Positions 49,601 through 60,004 are shown, numbered from the stretch's first letter. The stretch is DNA of 64,000 nucleotides from Mesostigma viride (GCA_009746045.1 RPFO01000253.1:3027975-3091974), one strand, 5' to 3'. Notes: generated from the letters alone by a model not told the origin. Numbers and translations: made by a program.

Positions 49601-52600
49601 TGTTTGGGACGCAGACGAGCGGTTGCAAATCACTTTGCCATGTGCCCCTGGTGGGGAATCAAGGAGCAGGAATTTTGAAGTTTGGAAAGTGAAAAAAATT
49701 CTAAACCCATTCTGTATATGCGTTGCCACACGCGGGTCCTGGGCCTGAGTAGCTCGCTACTTGATTTTCTGATTGGGTGGTTGCGCATGCGTGGCCATGA
49801 GTGGGTGGGCGTGCGGGGTCGGGCATCTACTGTTTCGCAAGGCAAGGCAAACCCTCTGGCTCCTTAGAAACGTGGGAGGCCTTGGAAAGCTTACGCAGGG
49901 AGCTGTGCCCATCGGTCCTTGGGGCGGCACCCGTTAACAAACGGTTGTTTGGCCATGTGTGTTTTACGCGTTCGAATACTTTCCTATGTGGCGCAGGTGG
50001 CGTGCTTCTGCCGGCAGCTGAACAACCCAGAGATCCTGGCCCTGGTGGAGCAGGCCATCAACAGCACGCTGCGCGCGGGGGGGCGCTTCATCTTCATGGG
50101 TTCCAGCCGGCAGCCGCGCATGCAGATCGCGCTGGAGGGCTTGTCGCGTGACTTCCAGGTACACTCGTGTGCTGCGTTGCTTATAATCTGGTTTTCGCTT
50201 GGGTGAGAGGTGCGCTCAAGGGCCGGTCACGCGACTTCCGTGTACAGCAGCGATTATTTTACGTTACTACCTCTCTTGCTGTATGTGCTGCCCCATGGTC
50301 TCTCTTGCCCTAATAACCTCTACAATAATCTAATTGATTAGGCAGGAAAAGGGCCAGGAGCAGGGGCAGGGGCAGGGGCAGGGGCAGGGGCAGGGGCAGG
50401 GGCAGGGGCAGGGGCAGGGGCAGGGGGCAGGGGACTACGGAAAAGATGAATCGCACGGCCAGCACGGCAGCCGGTACGAGCCTTATGACCAGGGAAGGAA
50501 TACCCAGCCCAGCTCTGGCAGACAGGCCGCCAAGTCCCCTTACCACGCCAGCAGTTACGATACTAAGGGCGAAGGGTCACCATCTCCTGATCAGCACGAG
50601 CGTCGACGTCGTGGGATGCAATACACCCACGGTGAAGACTCCTATTATACCCACGGTGGGTTCAGGGTGTGCAGCTTGGCCTTCCGCATCGGAGACCTCC
50701 TCGGAGCTGGAGGGGGGGATGCATAACCGTAAGCGCCCTCAGGGTATTGCTGCAAGGGCTCACCGAGGGTATAATAGGAGTCTTCACCGTGGGTATATTG
50801 CATCCCACGACGTCGACGCTCGTGCTGATCAGGAGATGATGACCCTTCGCCCTTAGTATCGTAACTGCTGGCGTGGTAATAGGACTTGGCGGCCTGTCTG
50901 CCAGAGCTAGGCTGGGTATTCCTTCCCTGGTCATAAGGCTCGCACAGGCTGCCGTGCTGGCCGTGCGATTCATCTTTTCCGTAGTCCCCTGCCCCTGCCC
51001 CTGCCCTCTCTTGCGCTAATCACCTCATGCATCCGCCTGCTTCATAATTTTCTGTGCCCCTCTCCCCCCCTTGCCCCCTCGCCTGACGGCTGCATGATCT
51101 CCCCTTTCATCTTTCCTCCCCCCCCATTCACGTATTAACTGGCACACCTGCTTTTTTTACCTTCATCCCTCTCTCACCCTCCCCCCCCCCACACACAGCG
51201 CGGCACGGACGACGGCCGCATGCTGGTCAAGTACGATGAGGACTTGGCGCGGCTGATGTACGCGGGGAGCGACATCACGCTCTCCCTCCCCATCACTGAG
51301 CCTGGGTCGCAGAATGAGGTGAGGGGGCGGCGGCGGTTTGAGCAATAGATGGCGTTTGTATGTGTGTGTGCGCGCGTGCGTATGTGTGTTTAATGGTATG
51401 TGCGTGCGTGTATGTGTGTGTGGCCCAGGAGCGAGGTGAGAGGCACGCATAATAAATGAATGGGGGGCAGCGCTTCCAGAAGCCAAGGCCTGTTGAGTGA
51501 TAACCCATGTGTAGCATGTGCGTGAGAAGCCTGGAGTGAGGCAATGTGGGTGGTTGTAGTGCATGTGAGTGTGGAGTGGGCGGCTTTCATGCACTGCCAG
51601 GACAGCCACATCTTGGTTTCTAGCAACAGCACTTACAGGCCTGCAGAAATGTGGACAAGGATTACATGGCCAAAAGCAAAAATTACTACTGCTTCCATCT
51701 GCGATTGGCCACATTCATGTGGCATTAGACCTGTACTTGTCATGTCCATGTCACTGTCTCCACAGCGTGTGTTGACTCGCACCACCTTGGCTGCGTTCCG
51801 GGTTGCTTGCCGCTCATGCAACCAGGACACCTGCTTGTCCACGCAACATGCCTCTGACTTCCGTGTGTCCGTTGTTGCCTCCCCTTGCACCCACACGCGC
51901 ACCCACACGCACACGCACACACACACACACACGTGCACACGCACACGCACACACAAACACACACACACACGCACACACGCACACGCACACGCACACACGC
52001 TCACACACGCTGGTTCTCCTCCTCTGCCAGCTCATCGCACTGCGCTACGGATCCGTCCCGGTCGCGCGGCAGCTGCCCGGCTGGAGCGACTGGTAAGGAT
52101 GAACAAAGAGAATTAGTTAGGACAACTGGGTAGCAGGGAAGTGTGGGCAGTCAGAAAACTGGGAAGCGGAGCAATAGCAACTGGTAATGATACAGAAGGA
52201 AAATAAAGTTAGGACAAGTGACATGTAAGGATGAAGCGAGAAGGGAGAGACAGTGCTTGGTTAGGGAAACAGACAGTGGCAGGGGGTGGGGTGGTGAGTG
52301 CGGATGGCACTGAGAGGCAGAGTCGGAGGTTTGGATAGCCCTGTGTGGGTGGGTCTGGGTTTGAAGCTTGTGGGGAGGGAGAAAGGGGATGAGGGGAAAG
52401 GCTTGTGGGTTAGGAAGCTAACTTTCTTGTTACTGTCTGTCATTAACGAATAGAAAATCACTTGTGATTGAGCTGCCTGATAGAGGGCGACCTGCCGAGC
52501 CTTTCTGTAGTACGTTTTCCTCGGGTTTTCTTTTCCTGCGCCATCACACACCTTAGCCTTGATGCTCCAGGATGGATACACATACAAGCAGTTGTCAGGG

Positions 52601-54546
52601 CCCGTGGCTAATTTCGTTTCTGGGCTGAAATCATCAATGTTAAGTAAACTGCTATAGACATAGCAATAATTATGAGTATTTTAAAAACTATCTCGGTGCA
52701 TGCAGCGTCGAGACTCGGTGTCGACATGCATGACCTCGTGGCGCATCATCCATGCGAGGTTTGCACACGGAGCTGCTGTACCCTGCACCCCGTGCATTCC
52801 TCGCCCAGGGCCTCAGCGGCCCCTGAATGCACTGCATTTTGCGTGGGGGTGACCCTGTGTGGTAAACTAAACTCAAACCCTGAACCCTAACCCCTGCATC
52901 GGTTGCCCTCCGCAGCGTGTTTGATGTGGGGGACCCCAACATCAACAAGCGCGACGCCAACGGCTTTGTGTACGGCGGCACCGACTTTGCGAGCGTGGAC
53001 GGGACGCTCAAGCGGGCGCTGGCGTACTATGTGCGTTTTTTCAAACCCGTGCATCTCTACTCCGTAGTCTCTACCTTGCACATTTGCTTTTTGTTGTATT
53101 CACCTTTGCCCGGACTTACAGACTTTTTTTTTGCAAACTTATAGCCCGAGGCGGGGCCCGAGATTAATTAAGAGGTACCTTGAAATTAAATAAGAGACAT
53201 GCCTCTATCCAGATATATTTTTGGACGCGAGATCCGATTGGCGTTAACTTGTAGTTTTGGACGACAAGTCGACAGCGTGTCAAGCCGTTTAATTCATTTC
53301 GACTTTTACATTTTCACGTAATCGTCAAAAAAGGATCACTTATATACCCGACTTCTCCGTTAAATCTCATCGACCGCGTTTCGAAACAACCCACGAACGC
53401 CGTAGATGCAGATCCAACGGAGTAAACAACGTCACGACCGACGCGGCGCCAAATAGTCGCCTAGGTTCCTAGCTTTTCTGCGAGCCATTTTCGTGCCGCG
53501 TCGTGTACCCGTGAGATGTACCCATGAGATGTACCCGTGAGATGTACCCGTGAGATGCAAAATCCGCTTGCCAGACCGGGATTCCGGGAACTCCGTCCAA
53601 TACCGTCGTGCAGTACCACCAATGCACTACCAATCTATCAATCGTACAATACTACGACTTAACGCCAACAGAAACTCGCCTCCAAAACTAGATATTCATA
53701 GATGCACGCCTCTTATTTAATTTCAAGGTACCTCTTATTTAATCTCAGCCCCCGCAGGCCGCAGACTTGTCTTCTCCCGGTCAGGGCTAAGTTTTGCAAA
53801 AAACCTAAGTCCTAAGTCGAAACCATTTTTTCCTCCTGTTTGCCCTCGCGTGCGATTCCCTAAAAAATGTCTAGCCATGCTGCTCTCGATAGGGGAGCGC
53901 AATCAGATGGGATGGCGAATGGGGACAAGTTTGTGTTCGCATAAGAACATGCTGAGAATGAGAATGCTTTACCAGAATCTTGTAATCTGTGTTACTGATA
54001 GTGGATCCCTGTTGCCTGGGGATAATGCCCCCCCTGTTACTGTGGAGCTTCTGCTTTCTTTGTTCACGGTGCTCCAGTAATGAGCTAAGTTGGCCACACC
54101 CAGTTCTTATTAAGTTGCCAATATCTTAATCAGGGTAAGGTATGCATCGTGGTGGTATCGCTGCCAGCATATTTGATTAATGAGATATTTTTGCGCTGGT
54201 AGAGGGTGTCCTTTGTTTACCTTTCTACTCGATTATTCTACTGCTCCAATTGCGGCAGGAATCATTTTCTTAGCTACTATTCACGCTGTGTAACCCTGCA
54301 TGGATTGCAAGGATTTGGCTGGTATGGAGCAAGTGAGCTAAGGTCGCATTCCTCAATTCGTAAGCTGACAAAATGCCTTTCTGGGCATGCGTGCGCTTGC
54401 CGTGGCGCGCCTTTGTGGGGGATCCGCAGGCCAACCCCGACAAGTGGCAGGTTCTGGTGGACCAGGGCATGTCGATGGACTTCAGCTGGGACGCAAACGC
54501 GAGCGACGACTACCTGGCGATGTACGAGAGCGTGAAGGCCGTCTGA
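37693..54546 (+). CDS. Noncanonical plastid starch synthase (GT5, SSIV/SS5-like)
   Basis: Eighteen exons give 789 residues in one frame: 37693-37967, 38147-38204, 39306-39399, 40307-40470, 41313-41346, 42708-42951, 44028-44162, 46186-46293, 46606-46701, 47275-47455, 47981-48091, 48525-48634, 49106-49289, 49997-50158, 51199-51318, 52031-52092, 52916-53030, 54430-54546. All introns are GT-AG, with mixed phases. The start ATG lies in ACCATGG and begins a basic, Ser/His-rich presequence (~90 residues) like a plastid transit peptide. A coiled-coil-prone region (~143-290) precedes a GT5 fold: VVHITPEL (295-302), PVYFIEP, HLHNWQTALVAPLYW, TCHNFKYQ, LNQPDRMQDNFF, TAEGGSGMHSTL. The ADP-glucose KxGGL motif is ELGAL (307-311), the RLVPQKG loop is RQLNNPE, EPCGLTQ is EPGSQNE and KTGGL is QLPGW. 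Catalysis is therefore doubtful; a scaffold role in granule initiation, as for plant SS5, is inferred. Confidence 0.85.
39505..39570. repeat. Pyrimidine-rich CCGCCCCCACC repeat
   Basis: Short imperfect units of C, CG and CA, in the third intron of the starch-synthase-like gene. Confidence 0.8.
39917..40125. repeat. (CCCA)n tetramer array
   Basis: About 50 CCCA units with one CCAA variant near 39948, in the intron between exons 39306-39399 and 40307-40470. The reverse frame encoding WVGG repeats is an artefact. Confidence 0.95.
41640..42485. repeat. 56-bp satellite, 15 copies, two variants
   Basis: Unit ATTGACATATCTTATTAACA and onward, 56 bp. Fifteen units lie in the intron between exons 41313-41346 and 42708-42951. 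The first is divergent. The rest are variant B (CTGATCGGCGTATCC) or A (CCTATCAGCACATCC), in the order B AAA B AAAAA B AA B. There are no unique spacers. Confidence 0.95.
44418..45717. mobile_element. hAT-like DNA transposon, non-autonomous (1.3 kb)
   Basis: Terminal inverted repeats start CAGTGCTTTTGCTA and are flanked by the 8-bp duplication CATGGCGG (44410-44417 and 45718-45725). A CAGTG start with an 8-bp duplication is typical of hAT. Inside each end are several copies of TTCGTCAA(C) and its complement GTTGACGAA, some forming the palindrome TTCGTCAACCGGTTGACGAA. It sits in the intron between exons 44028-44162 and 46186-46293 of the starch-synthase-like gene and retains a broken transposase start. 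Confidence 0.8.
44779..45219 (-). pseudogene. Transposase N-terminal remnant in the hAT element
   Basis: From ATG at 45219 the frame reads MSKKNGRFQD, meets TAG at 45189-45187, then continues open as HLNALFKKQAGETVATEN into a long acidic/basic low-complexity tract. It ends at TAA (44779-44781). The LNALFKKQ start resembles the short leader of many hAT/BED-type transposases. The catalytic region is absent. Inactive. Confidence 0.55.
50340..50432. repeat. (CAGGGG)n hexamer array
   Basis: About 13 CAGGGG units at the outer edge of the left arm of the intronic inverted repeat. The right arm ends with the complementary CCCCTG units at 50988-51005. Confidence 0.9.
50433..51006. repeat. Large intronic inverted repeat, ~230-bp arms
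   Basis: Left arm 50433-50662 and right arm 50767-51006 are near-perfect reverse complements around a ~105 bp centre. Both arms, read outward-in, keep one open frame (DYGKDESHGQHGS, RNTQPSSGRQAAKS, SSYDTKGEG, DSYYT). The differences seen include a synonymous CCC/CCT and a Pro/Tyr change, with no stop codon. The right-arm version stays open across the centre (GEPLQQYPEGAYGYAS) to a stop near 50655. It lies in the intron between exons 49997-50158 and 51199-51318. A captured hydrophilic coding segment is inferred; its source gene was not recognised. Confidence 0.8.
51885..52010. repeat. (CA)n-rich microsatellite
   Basis: ACAC-rich run with CG interruptions, just before exon 52031-52092. A GT-rich run lies at 51358-51422 in the same intron, giving complementary dinucleotide tracts at its two ends. 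Confidence 0.9.
53160..53746. mobile_element. MITE-like element with ~43-bp terminal inverted repeats
   Basis: GAGATTAATTAAGAGGTACC at the left and its near-exact complement at the right extend ~43 bp, with weaker similarity outside. No transposase frame. A 13-bp unit (GTGAGATGTACCC) is repeated about four times near 53510-53560. The target duplication is unclear, so the superfamily is not assigned. It sits in the last intron of the starch-synthase-like gene. Confidence 0.7.
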
Positions 54547-55979
54547 GGCCACTATGCCCCAGGACCAGTCCGCCCGAGACCGCCAGCAACGGCCTTACAT
54601 GGGCCAGCAAATGTATCCGCGCGGCCAAGTTGTCAATCTTGTTCATGGAGGGCTACCTGCATGCTCACCTTCATGGATGGCCATCTGCGGCCTACAGAGG
54701 GTTGTCGGATCGAGCACACCCTGGCCCGGCACGGCAGGGAGCGGCCGCGTCCCTCCTACCTAGGCTTTGCGGGGCCTTTCTCTCCTAGCCCGGGGACACC
54801 TTGCTCCAAAGCTTAGTCCTGCAAGTGGATCATGCGACGTGCACCCACACCAGCGTCCCAGACATGTGGTTGAATGCCCGAAGGTTTTGTGGTCGAAGGG
54901 AGTAGGTAATCACCATCGCTGGGGGTGCTCATGGTACAACCCGGTTCCTGCTGTCACGTGGATTGGTGGGCAGAGCACCTGACCACATGGCATGGTTTGG
55001 CAGCATGGGATTCATGCTGTGGCCGCTTGCCATCTTGCATCGGCATCGGGTGACTATTTTTCGGGGAGTCTGGACGTCATCGTGGAGGGACGGGAAGGGA
55101 TCCTGTGTTTTGCAGAAACATTGAAATTGGGAATGTGTGAGATGCTCCCCTACCAAACCCTGGAGCTGCCGCCCCTTAGCTGGCCCTTATGTGTAGTAAT
55201 ATACCACGCACGGTTGCCAATTCTGAGTGGGTGGGATGCCAGGATCAGCATCGCACCAAGGCCTGTGCTGTGTGGTAGAGATTCACGGCGCAATGAGTGG
55301 TGTGTCAGTTATAGCAAATTCAAGGTGGGAGTCCCCCATGTCGTCATGTCCTCCCCTTTTTTCCAAGTTGGACGTGGCGGTTGGAACACAGCTGTGGTGC
55401 TACCACAATGTAAATATGTTGTTGGCTAAAATGAACCGAGAGCGCATTGATTTGCTATGCAGGCATACGCCCTGTGTTTGGGCAGTGTGAGCTGACGGAG
55501 ATTATCGTAGTATGCTTCAGTTTGCTGCATTTTGGTCTCTGAGATCTATGTCTTCAGGACTGCCGCTTTCATGTGTTTGGCCCTGTCATAGTGAGAACAC
55601 TGGTCACCTCGAGGGTCAGAGTGCCCGTTGTCTGCCCGGACATGATCCTCGTACCGGCAGCAACGCATGTCTCCTGCGCTCACCTGCTATGGTGGCGGAC
55701 AGACGTGTTGTCATGTCGCCGTATCCGGGCCGACTGTATTGCGGCCCAGGCGATTTAGATTTACTCGATCAGGCCCTCCGACGGGCCGACAACACTTACT
55801 AATGCCTGCCTGTAGTCGTTTGTCGTGTTGGCTAGCTAGTGCTTCAGTTACTCGAGTACATTCCTTTTGGCTTTCGCTGTAATATTTTATATTTGTTGCC
55901 CGCTGTCTCCGTATTCCGGCAGTTTATCTTGATCTCAATAATAACATGGAATTTTCTCACTTCATAACATGGAATTATT
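54547..55979 (+). other. 3' UTR and downstream flank of the starch-synthase-like gene
   Basis: No further gene recognised. Candidate TGTAA poly(A) signals lie at 55409-55413 and 55879-55883, so the 3' UTR would be about 0.9 or 1.3 kb. Open frames here have no family resemblance. Confidence 0.45.
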
Positions 55980-56215
55980 AGCACTGGCTACGTTTACTGA
56001 GCAGAGGCTCACCCAAGACCCTTGCATGTGCCCAACGTACCTCCAAATCTACACCCCTCGTAGTACCGATGTAGGACCATTGTAGTTTACACCCTACCCT
56101 TGCAGGAAGTAGCCCAGCGTGTATATTAAAAGCCATATACCCCTTCTCAGGGATATGTGCAACATGTACTCCCAACGGAGTCATGTTCCAATTCAATTCA
56201 ATTGTAGTCTCACTC
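55980..56215 (+). mobile_element. LINE family C 3' end fragment
   Basis: Diverged copy of the family C terminus: CCTTGCAGGAAGTAGC, ATGTACTCCCAACGGAGTCA and an AATTC tail. It is severely 5'-truncated. Confidence 0.7.
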
Positions 56216-56371
56216 AGTCGGTTGATCGAAGGCATACGTCCATTTTCTGCTTATTCATACGTCCATTTTCTTTAGGTCCCACTTAATTAGGGTTTAGTAG
56301 TGGCGTTTTGCCGCCAATTGTGGCGGTGTGGCACCAAATTTGGTGATTTGTGGCTGTGCATATAAGTCGGC

Positions 56372-58400
56372 ATCGTGCCATGATGAGATTAGGCATCGTG
56401 CCATGCACGAGCCACGAGCCACGAGGTAGCCATGGCTGACGGCGGAGCTCATAACTTTCACGTTTGAGCACCGAATTTAGTCGTGAATATCACAATCGCT
56501 TCGTCTTTCTAAGACGCACATGCTGATATAATTTTCCGACGCTATTACGCAATATACGATGAGCAAACGCCCATCGACGCAACGCAGCCTGACGGCTGCG
56601 CTCGGCAATGAAAATACGTCTGTAGCTCCGGCTGCAGCTTCGCCATCAGGTCCGGCAGGCGGCAGTGACACTAGTCGCGCACTGGTAGTCGCCCAGCACC
56701 CTCCCGGGCTTCCTGCCTCGCCCTCAGCCTCGCCTGATCCCAAGCGCAGTCGCTCAGACGAACCTGGCTGGTCTGAGCGAGATTTTGACGTTGATCGGCT
56801 TTTTGCCACCTTCGACATCAACAGGCTTGCCTTTTTCGAAATACATTGCTCCAAGTTACTGGAGCTCGTGTTTTACGGGTCCCACGCCTCACTGCTGGCC
56901 CTGTGCGAGCAGTTCCATTCCAGAACCCACCTTTTCCGCAACGGAGCTGACGGCCGGTTTTCCGACCGCCCAGCTGACGCCCCTACCTCGGCCAACATGG
57001 CCGGCTGGCCTCGCCCCCGCCTTCAGCTCGCAGCTCTCTTTACCATCACTAAGCGCTCGGCCTTCGACCTTTTGCAACCCTGCCCCGTTACCGAATCCAC
57101 CTTCCTCCGCCACCTCCACGACGCCTTCTCACAGCACGTGTCGCCCATTGCTGCCAATGTGCGCACGCTGGCTGCTGAGCTCCCCACCATCCCCACCGCC
57201 ACCGCCGCCCTCCTCGCCTCCACCCCCCCCCTCCGCCTCCACCGACTCCATCATCGCCCAGCTCCGCGACATCGACCAGCGTCTTAAGGATAACGCCATC
57301 GCTATCGAGGTTCTGCAGAACACCGCAGGCCTCACCGCCCAGGCGGTGAAGGACATTGCCGCCAAGCCAGCCCCGGCTGGCCTGGTCGGCGATGCTCCTC
57401 CCATCACCACCTGGGCGGACATGCTTAAGCAACACACCACCTCCACCACCTCCGCCGTCGCAGCCCAGCTCCAACGGCAGACGCTTGACCTCCGCGAGGA
57501 GGCCGAGCTCGCCAAGCGCAGCCTTAACGTCATTGTCAAGAATCTCAAGATGGAGGAAGGTGAGAATTCCGAGAAGCTTGCGCGTGCTTTTGAGAGAGAA
57601 ATCCTTGATCGCATGGGCCTTACTGGTGAGATCGAGCTGGCCGCCCACCGCCTTCCCCGCGCGCGGGGTAAGGCAGGGCCGCCCCCGCTCCTTCTCACCT
57701 TTAAGACCCCGGCGGACAAGATTTCTTTTCTCAGACGCCGCAAGCGGCTCGAGAAGACTCTCTTCACCCTTGATGACGACCTGACCCTGGCGCAGCAACA
57801 ACGGCGACGGGAGCTATGGCCGACCTACCTCCAGCTCCGGCAGACCAAGGCGGGCCAGCCGGTGTACTGGAAGGGGGCGGCCATCTACGTCGGCCACAAG
57901 CCCTGGCAGGCGACACCCCCCCCCCCGCGGCCCCAGCGACTCCAGACGCCCCAGCTTAGGGGAATACAGCAGTAGTAGTGTAGAATAGATAGACCGTGGC
58001 CATGTACATGTACGCCTCCTAGAGGCACTATCCCAGCTAAGCCACGCGCTTTATTTAATCATGTACATGTGTGCCTATGATGAGCCACACTCCAGATGAT
58101 GCCTAGCCTTATTTAGTTATGTTGTGCCCATGCAGGGAGTAACTCTCTGCTGAGAGCCACGCTTTAGCCTTTGTATAGCTATGCTGATCTTCCCCCCCCA
58201 TGACAGGCTCCCCCTTCGCTGGGCATAGCTTGAAGATCATGGGGATGCACGTGCCCTGGTGCACCTAGAGCAAGGGTCCTTTACATCCCCACCCTTGCAG
58301 GAAGTAGCTTAGGATGTATGATAGGCCATATGCCCCCTCTCAAGGGCTATGTGCTACATATACTCCCAACGGAGTTATGTTACAATTCAATTCAATTCAA
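56372..58400 (+). mobile_element. ORF1-only LINE (half-LINE), family C, with TSDs
   Basis: A ~2.03 kb element: short 5' UTR, an ORF1 (56559-57975), ~360 bp of 3' UTR, the stem-loop CTCCCAACGGAG and a (CAATT)n tail. ATATAAGTCGGC stands on both sides (56360-56371 and 58400-58411), a 12-bp target-site duplication, so both borders seem complete. No endonuclease or RT lies between ORF1 and the 3' UTR. The arrangement resembles mammalian HAL1 half-LINEs, mobilised in trans by a full LINE. The 5' UTR carries three copies of the CACGAGC heptamer that makes up the 2.7 kb satellite. Confidence 0.8.
56559..57975 (+). pseudogene. LINE ORF1 protein, one frameshift at a C run
   Basis: The first frame (56559 to about 57222) encodes a Ser/Pro-rich N-terminus followed by FDVDRLFATFDINRLAFFEI and a helical domain. 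The reading then moves to the +1 frame at a run of nine C (57223-57231). It continues with IAQLRDIDQRLKDNAIAIEV (coiled-coil-like), KRSLNVIVKNLKMEEGENSE, an RRM/CTD-like LINE ORF1 block, and the C-terminal DDDLTLAQQQRRRELWP and VYWKGAAIYVG, stopping at 57975. The single break at a homopolymer may be a sequencing error or a recent mutation. Otherwise it is the best-preserved ORF1 in the window (about 470 residues). Confidence 0.75.
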
Positions 58401-58410
58401 TATAAGTCGG

Positions 58411-58898
58411 CGACCCCCTCGACCACCGCAGCCCCAGCAACTCCAGCCCCAGCCTAGGGGAATACAGCAGTAGTGTAGAATAGTTAGACAGTGGCCTTGT
58501 ACATGCCCGCCCACTACCTGAGGCACTATACCAGCTTAGGCCTAGCCTTTTTAGTCATGTACATGTGTGCCTATGATGAGCCACCCTCCAGACGATGCCT
58601 AGCTTTATTTAATTATGCAGTGCCCATGCAGGGAGTAACTCTCTGCTGAGACGCCATGCCCTAGCTTTTTGTATAGCTATGCTGATCTTCCCCCCCATGA
58701 CAGGCTCCCCCTTCGCTGGGCTAAGCTTGAAGATCATGGGGATTCAAGTGCCCTGGTGCACCTAGAGCAAGGGTCCTTTACATCCCCACCCTTGCAGGAA
58801 GTAGCTTAGGATGTATGATAGGCCATATGCCCCCCTCTCAGGGGCTATGTGCTACATATACTCCCAACGGAGTTATGTTACAATTCAATTCAATTCAA
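58411..58898 (+). mobile_element. Second, 5'-truncated copy of the family C half-LINE
   Basis: Begins inside the last ORF1 codons (CCGCAGCCCCAGCAACTCCA) and repeats the whole 3' UTR, stem-loop and CAATT tail with a few substitutions. TATAAGTCGG again follows (58899-58908), so three copies of the target sequence bracket two elements. Confidence 0.85.
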
Positions 58899-58910
58899 TA
58901 TAAGTCGGCC

Positions 58911-58950
58911 CTAAGTAAGTCAGTAAGTACTTGCGTGTCATGCGCAAAGG
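58911..58950 (-). mobile_element. LINE family B 3' terminus fragment
   Basis: CTAAGTAAGTCAGTAAGTAC then TTGCGTGTCATGCGCAAAGG is the reversed family B tail and end. It abuts the next ORF1 fragment. Confidence 0.65.
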
Positions 58951-58959
58951 TCCCAAAGC

Positions 58960-60004
58960 TAGCGGAGCAGACGGCCACCATTGCCTCCCAGCCACCCCGG
59001 CAGGATGCTGGTGACCTCCCGCTCTCCTATGCGGACCTGCTGCGGTCGATCAGCGACCGCCTCCACCACCGACGCCATCGCCACGAAGCTCCAGGAGCTG
59101 GAGGACCACCGCCAAGCCCAGCAACGGGAGGTCACCGATCGCGCTCGCCGCGAGTGCCGAGTGGTGCTACGTCGCTTCCCCCAGAAGCCAGGTGAGACGT
59201 CTACCTCCCTTGCTGACGAGATCAAGAACCAGCTTCTTACCCTCATGGGCCTGGTACTGTGAGGTAGAACTGCGTGGGTGCCACCGCCTTCCCCACTCAC
59301 GGGACAAGGCGGCCACCCCACCAGTCCTGCTCACCTTCCTCTCCCCTGAGGATAAGCAGCGGTTCCTCTCTCGTCGCAAGCGGTTGCACGACCTCACCTG
59401 CAGACGCTGGATGACGACCTGACCCCCGCTCAGCAACAGCAGCGACGCGACCTGTGGCCGGAATACCTCCGCCATAAGCAGGGCCCCCAGAAGCCCAAGG
59501 TGTACTGGAGGGGCGGGGACCTGATGATCAACCACAAGATGTGGACGCCCCAAGCGGGCTAGAATAGCAATAGCCCTAGCTTGTAACCATTGGAGTCACT
59601 GCCGCTAACTGCCATTGGAGTCACTGCCGGGCAGCCATGCCTATCTAGAATGTTTGCCTAGCTGTGCCAACACACCTAGTCACGTCCCGCCAACGCACGG
59701 TACACAACCAGCCATAGCCTTAGCCTAGTCCTAGTACAGCCATGCTACGCCCTGGCTATGTTCAGATTACTTGCCCACGCTATACTTGTTATGCTACGCT
59801 TACATGGGTCTTATTGCACCCACAGTTTGCCGGATCGTTAGCGTGTCCGTTTAGCTAACGCGCCCGATTGCGGCTGTGGCATGCCTTTGGCATGAAGGAG
59901 ACTGGGGGTCTCTGCCCTTTCTCCTGTAGTGCACACACAGGGATTAAAAGCACTTCGGTGCTCCGTGACTCCCCAACGGGAGCACGAGTTTAATTAATTA
60001 ATTA
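58960..60004 (+). mobile_element. ORF1-only LINE with family A 3' end
   Basis: ORF1 pieces at 58965-59564 (frames broken) include LPLSYADLLRSISDR, DEIKNQLLTLMG, RRKRLHD and the C-terminal DDDLTPAQQQQRRDLWPEY / VYWRGGDLMINHKMW. A ~400 bp 3' UTR follows (TTGCACCCACAGTTTGCC). It ends in GCTCCGTGACTCCCCAACGG, the rest of the stem-loop and a TTAA tail. As in the family C element, no RT lies between ORF1 and the 3' end. Confidence 0.7.

Noticed and set aside
51544-52133. Frames of THTH and VCVC type
   Set aside because: The CA-rich microsatellite inflates open frames; the true exon is 52031-52092.
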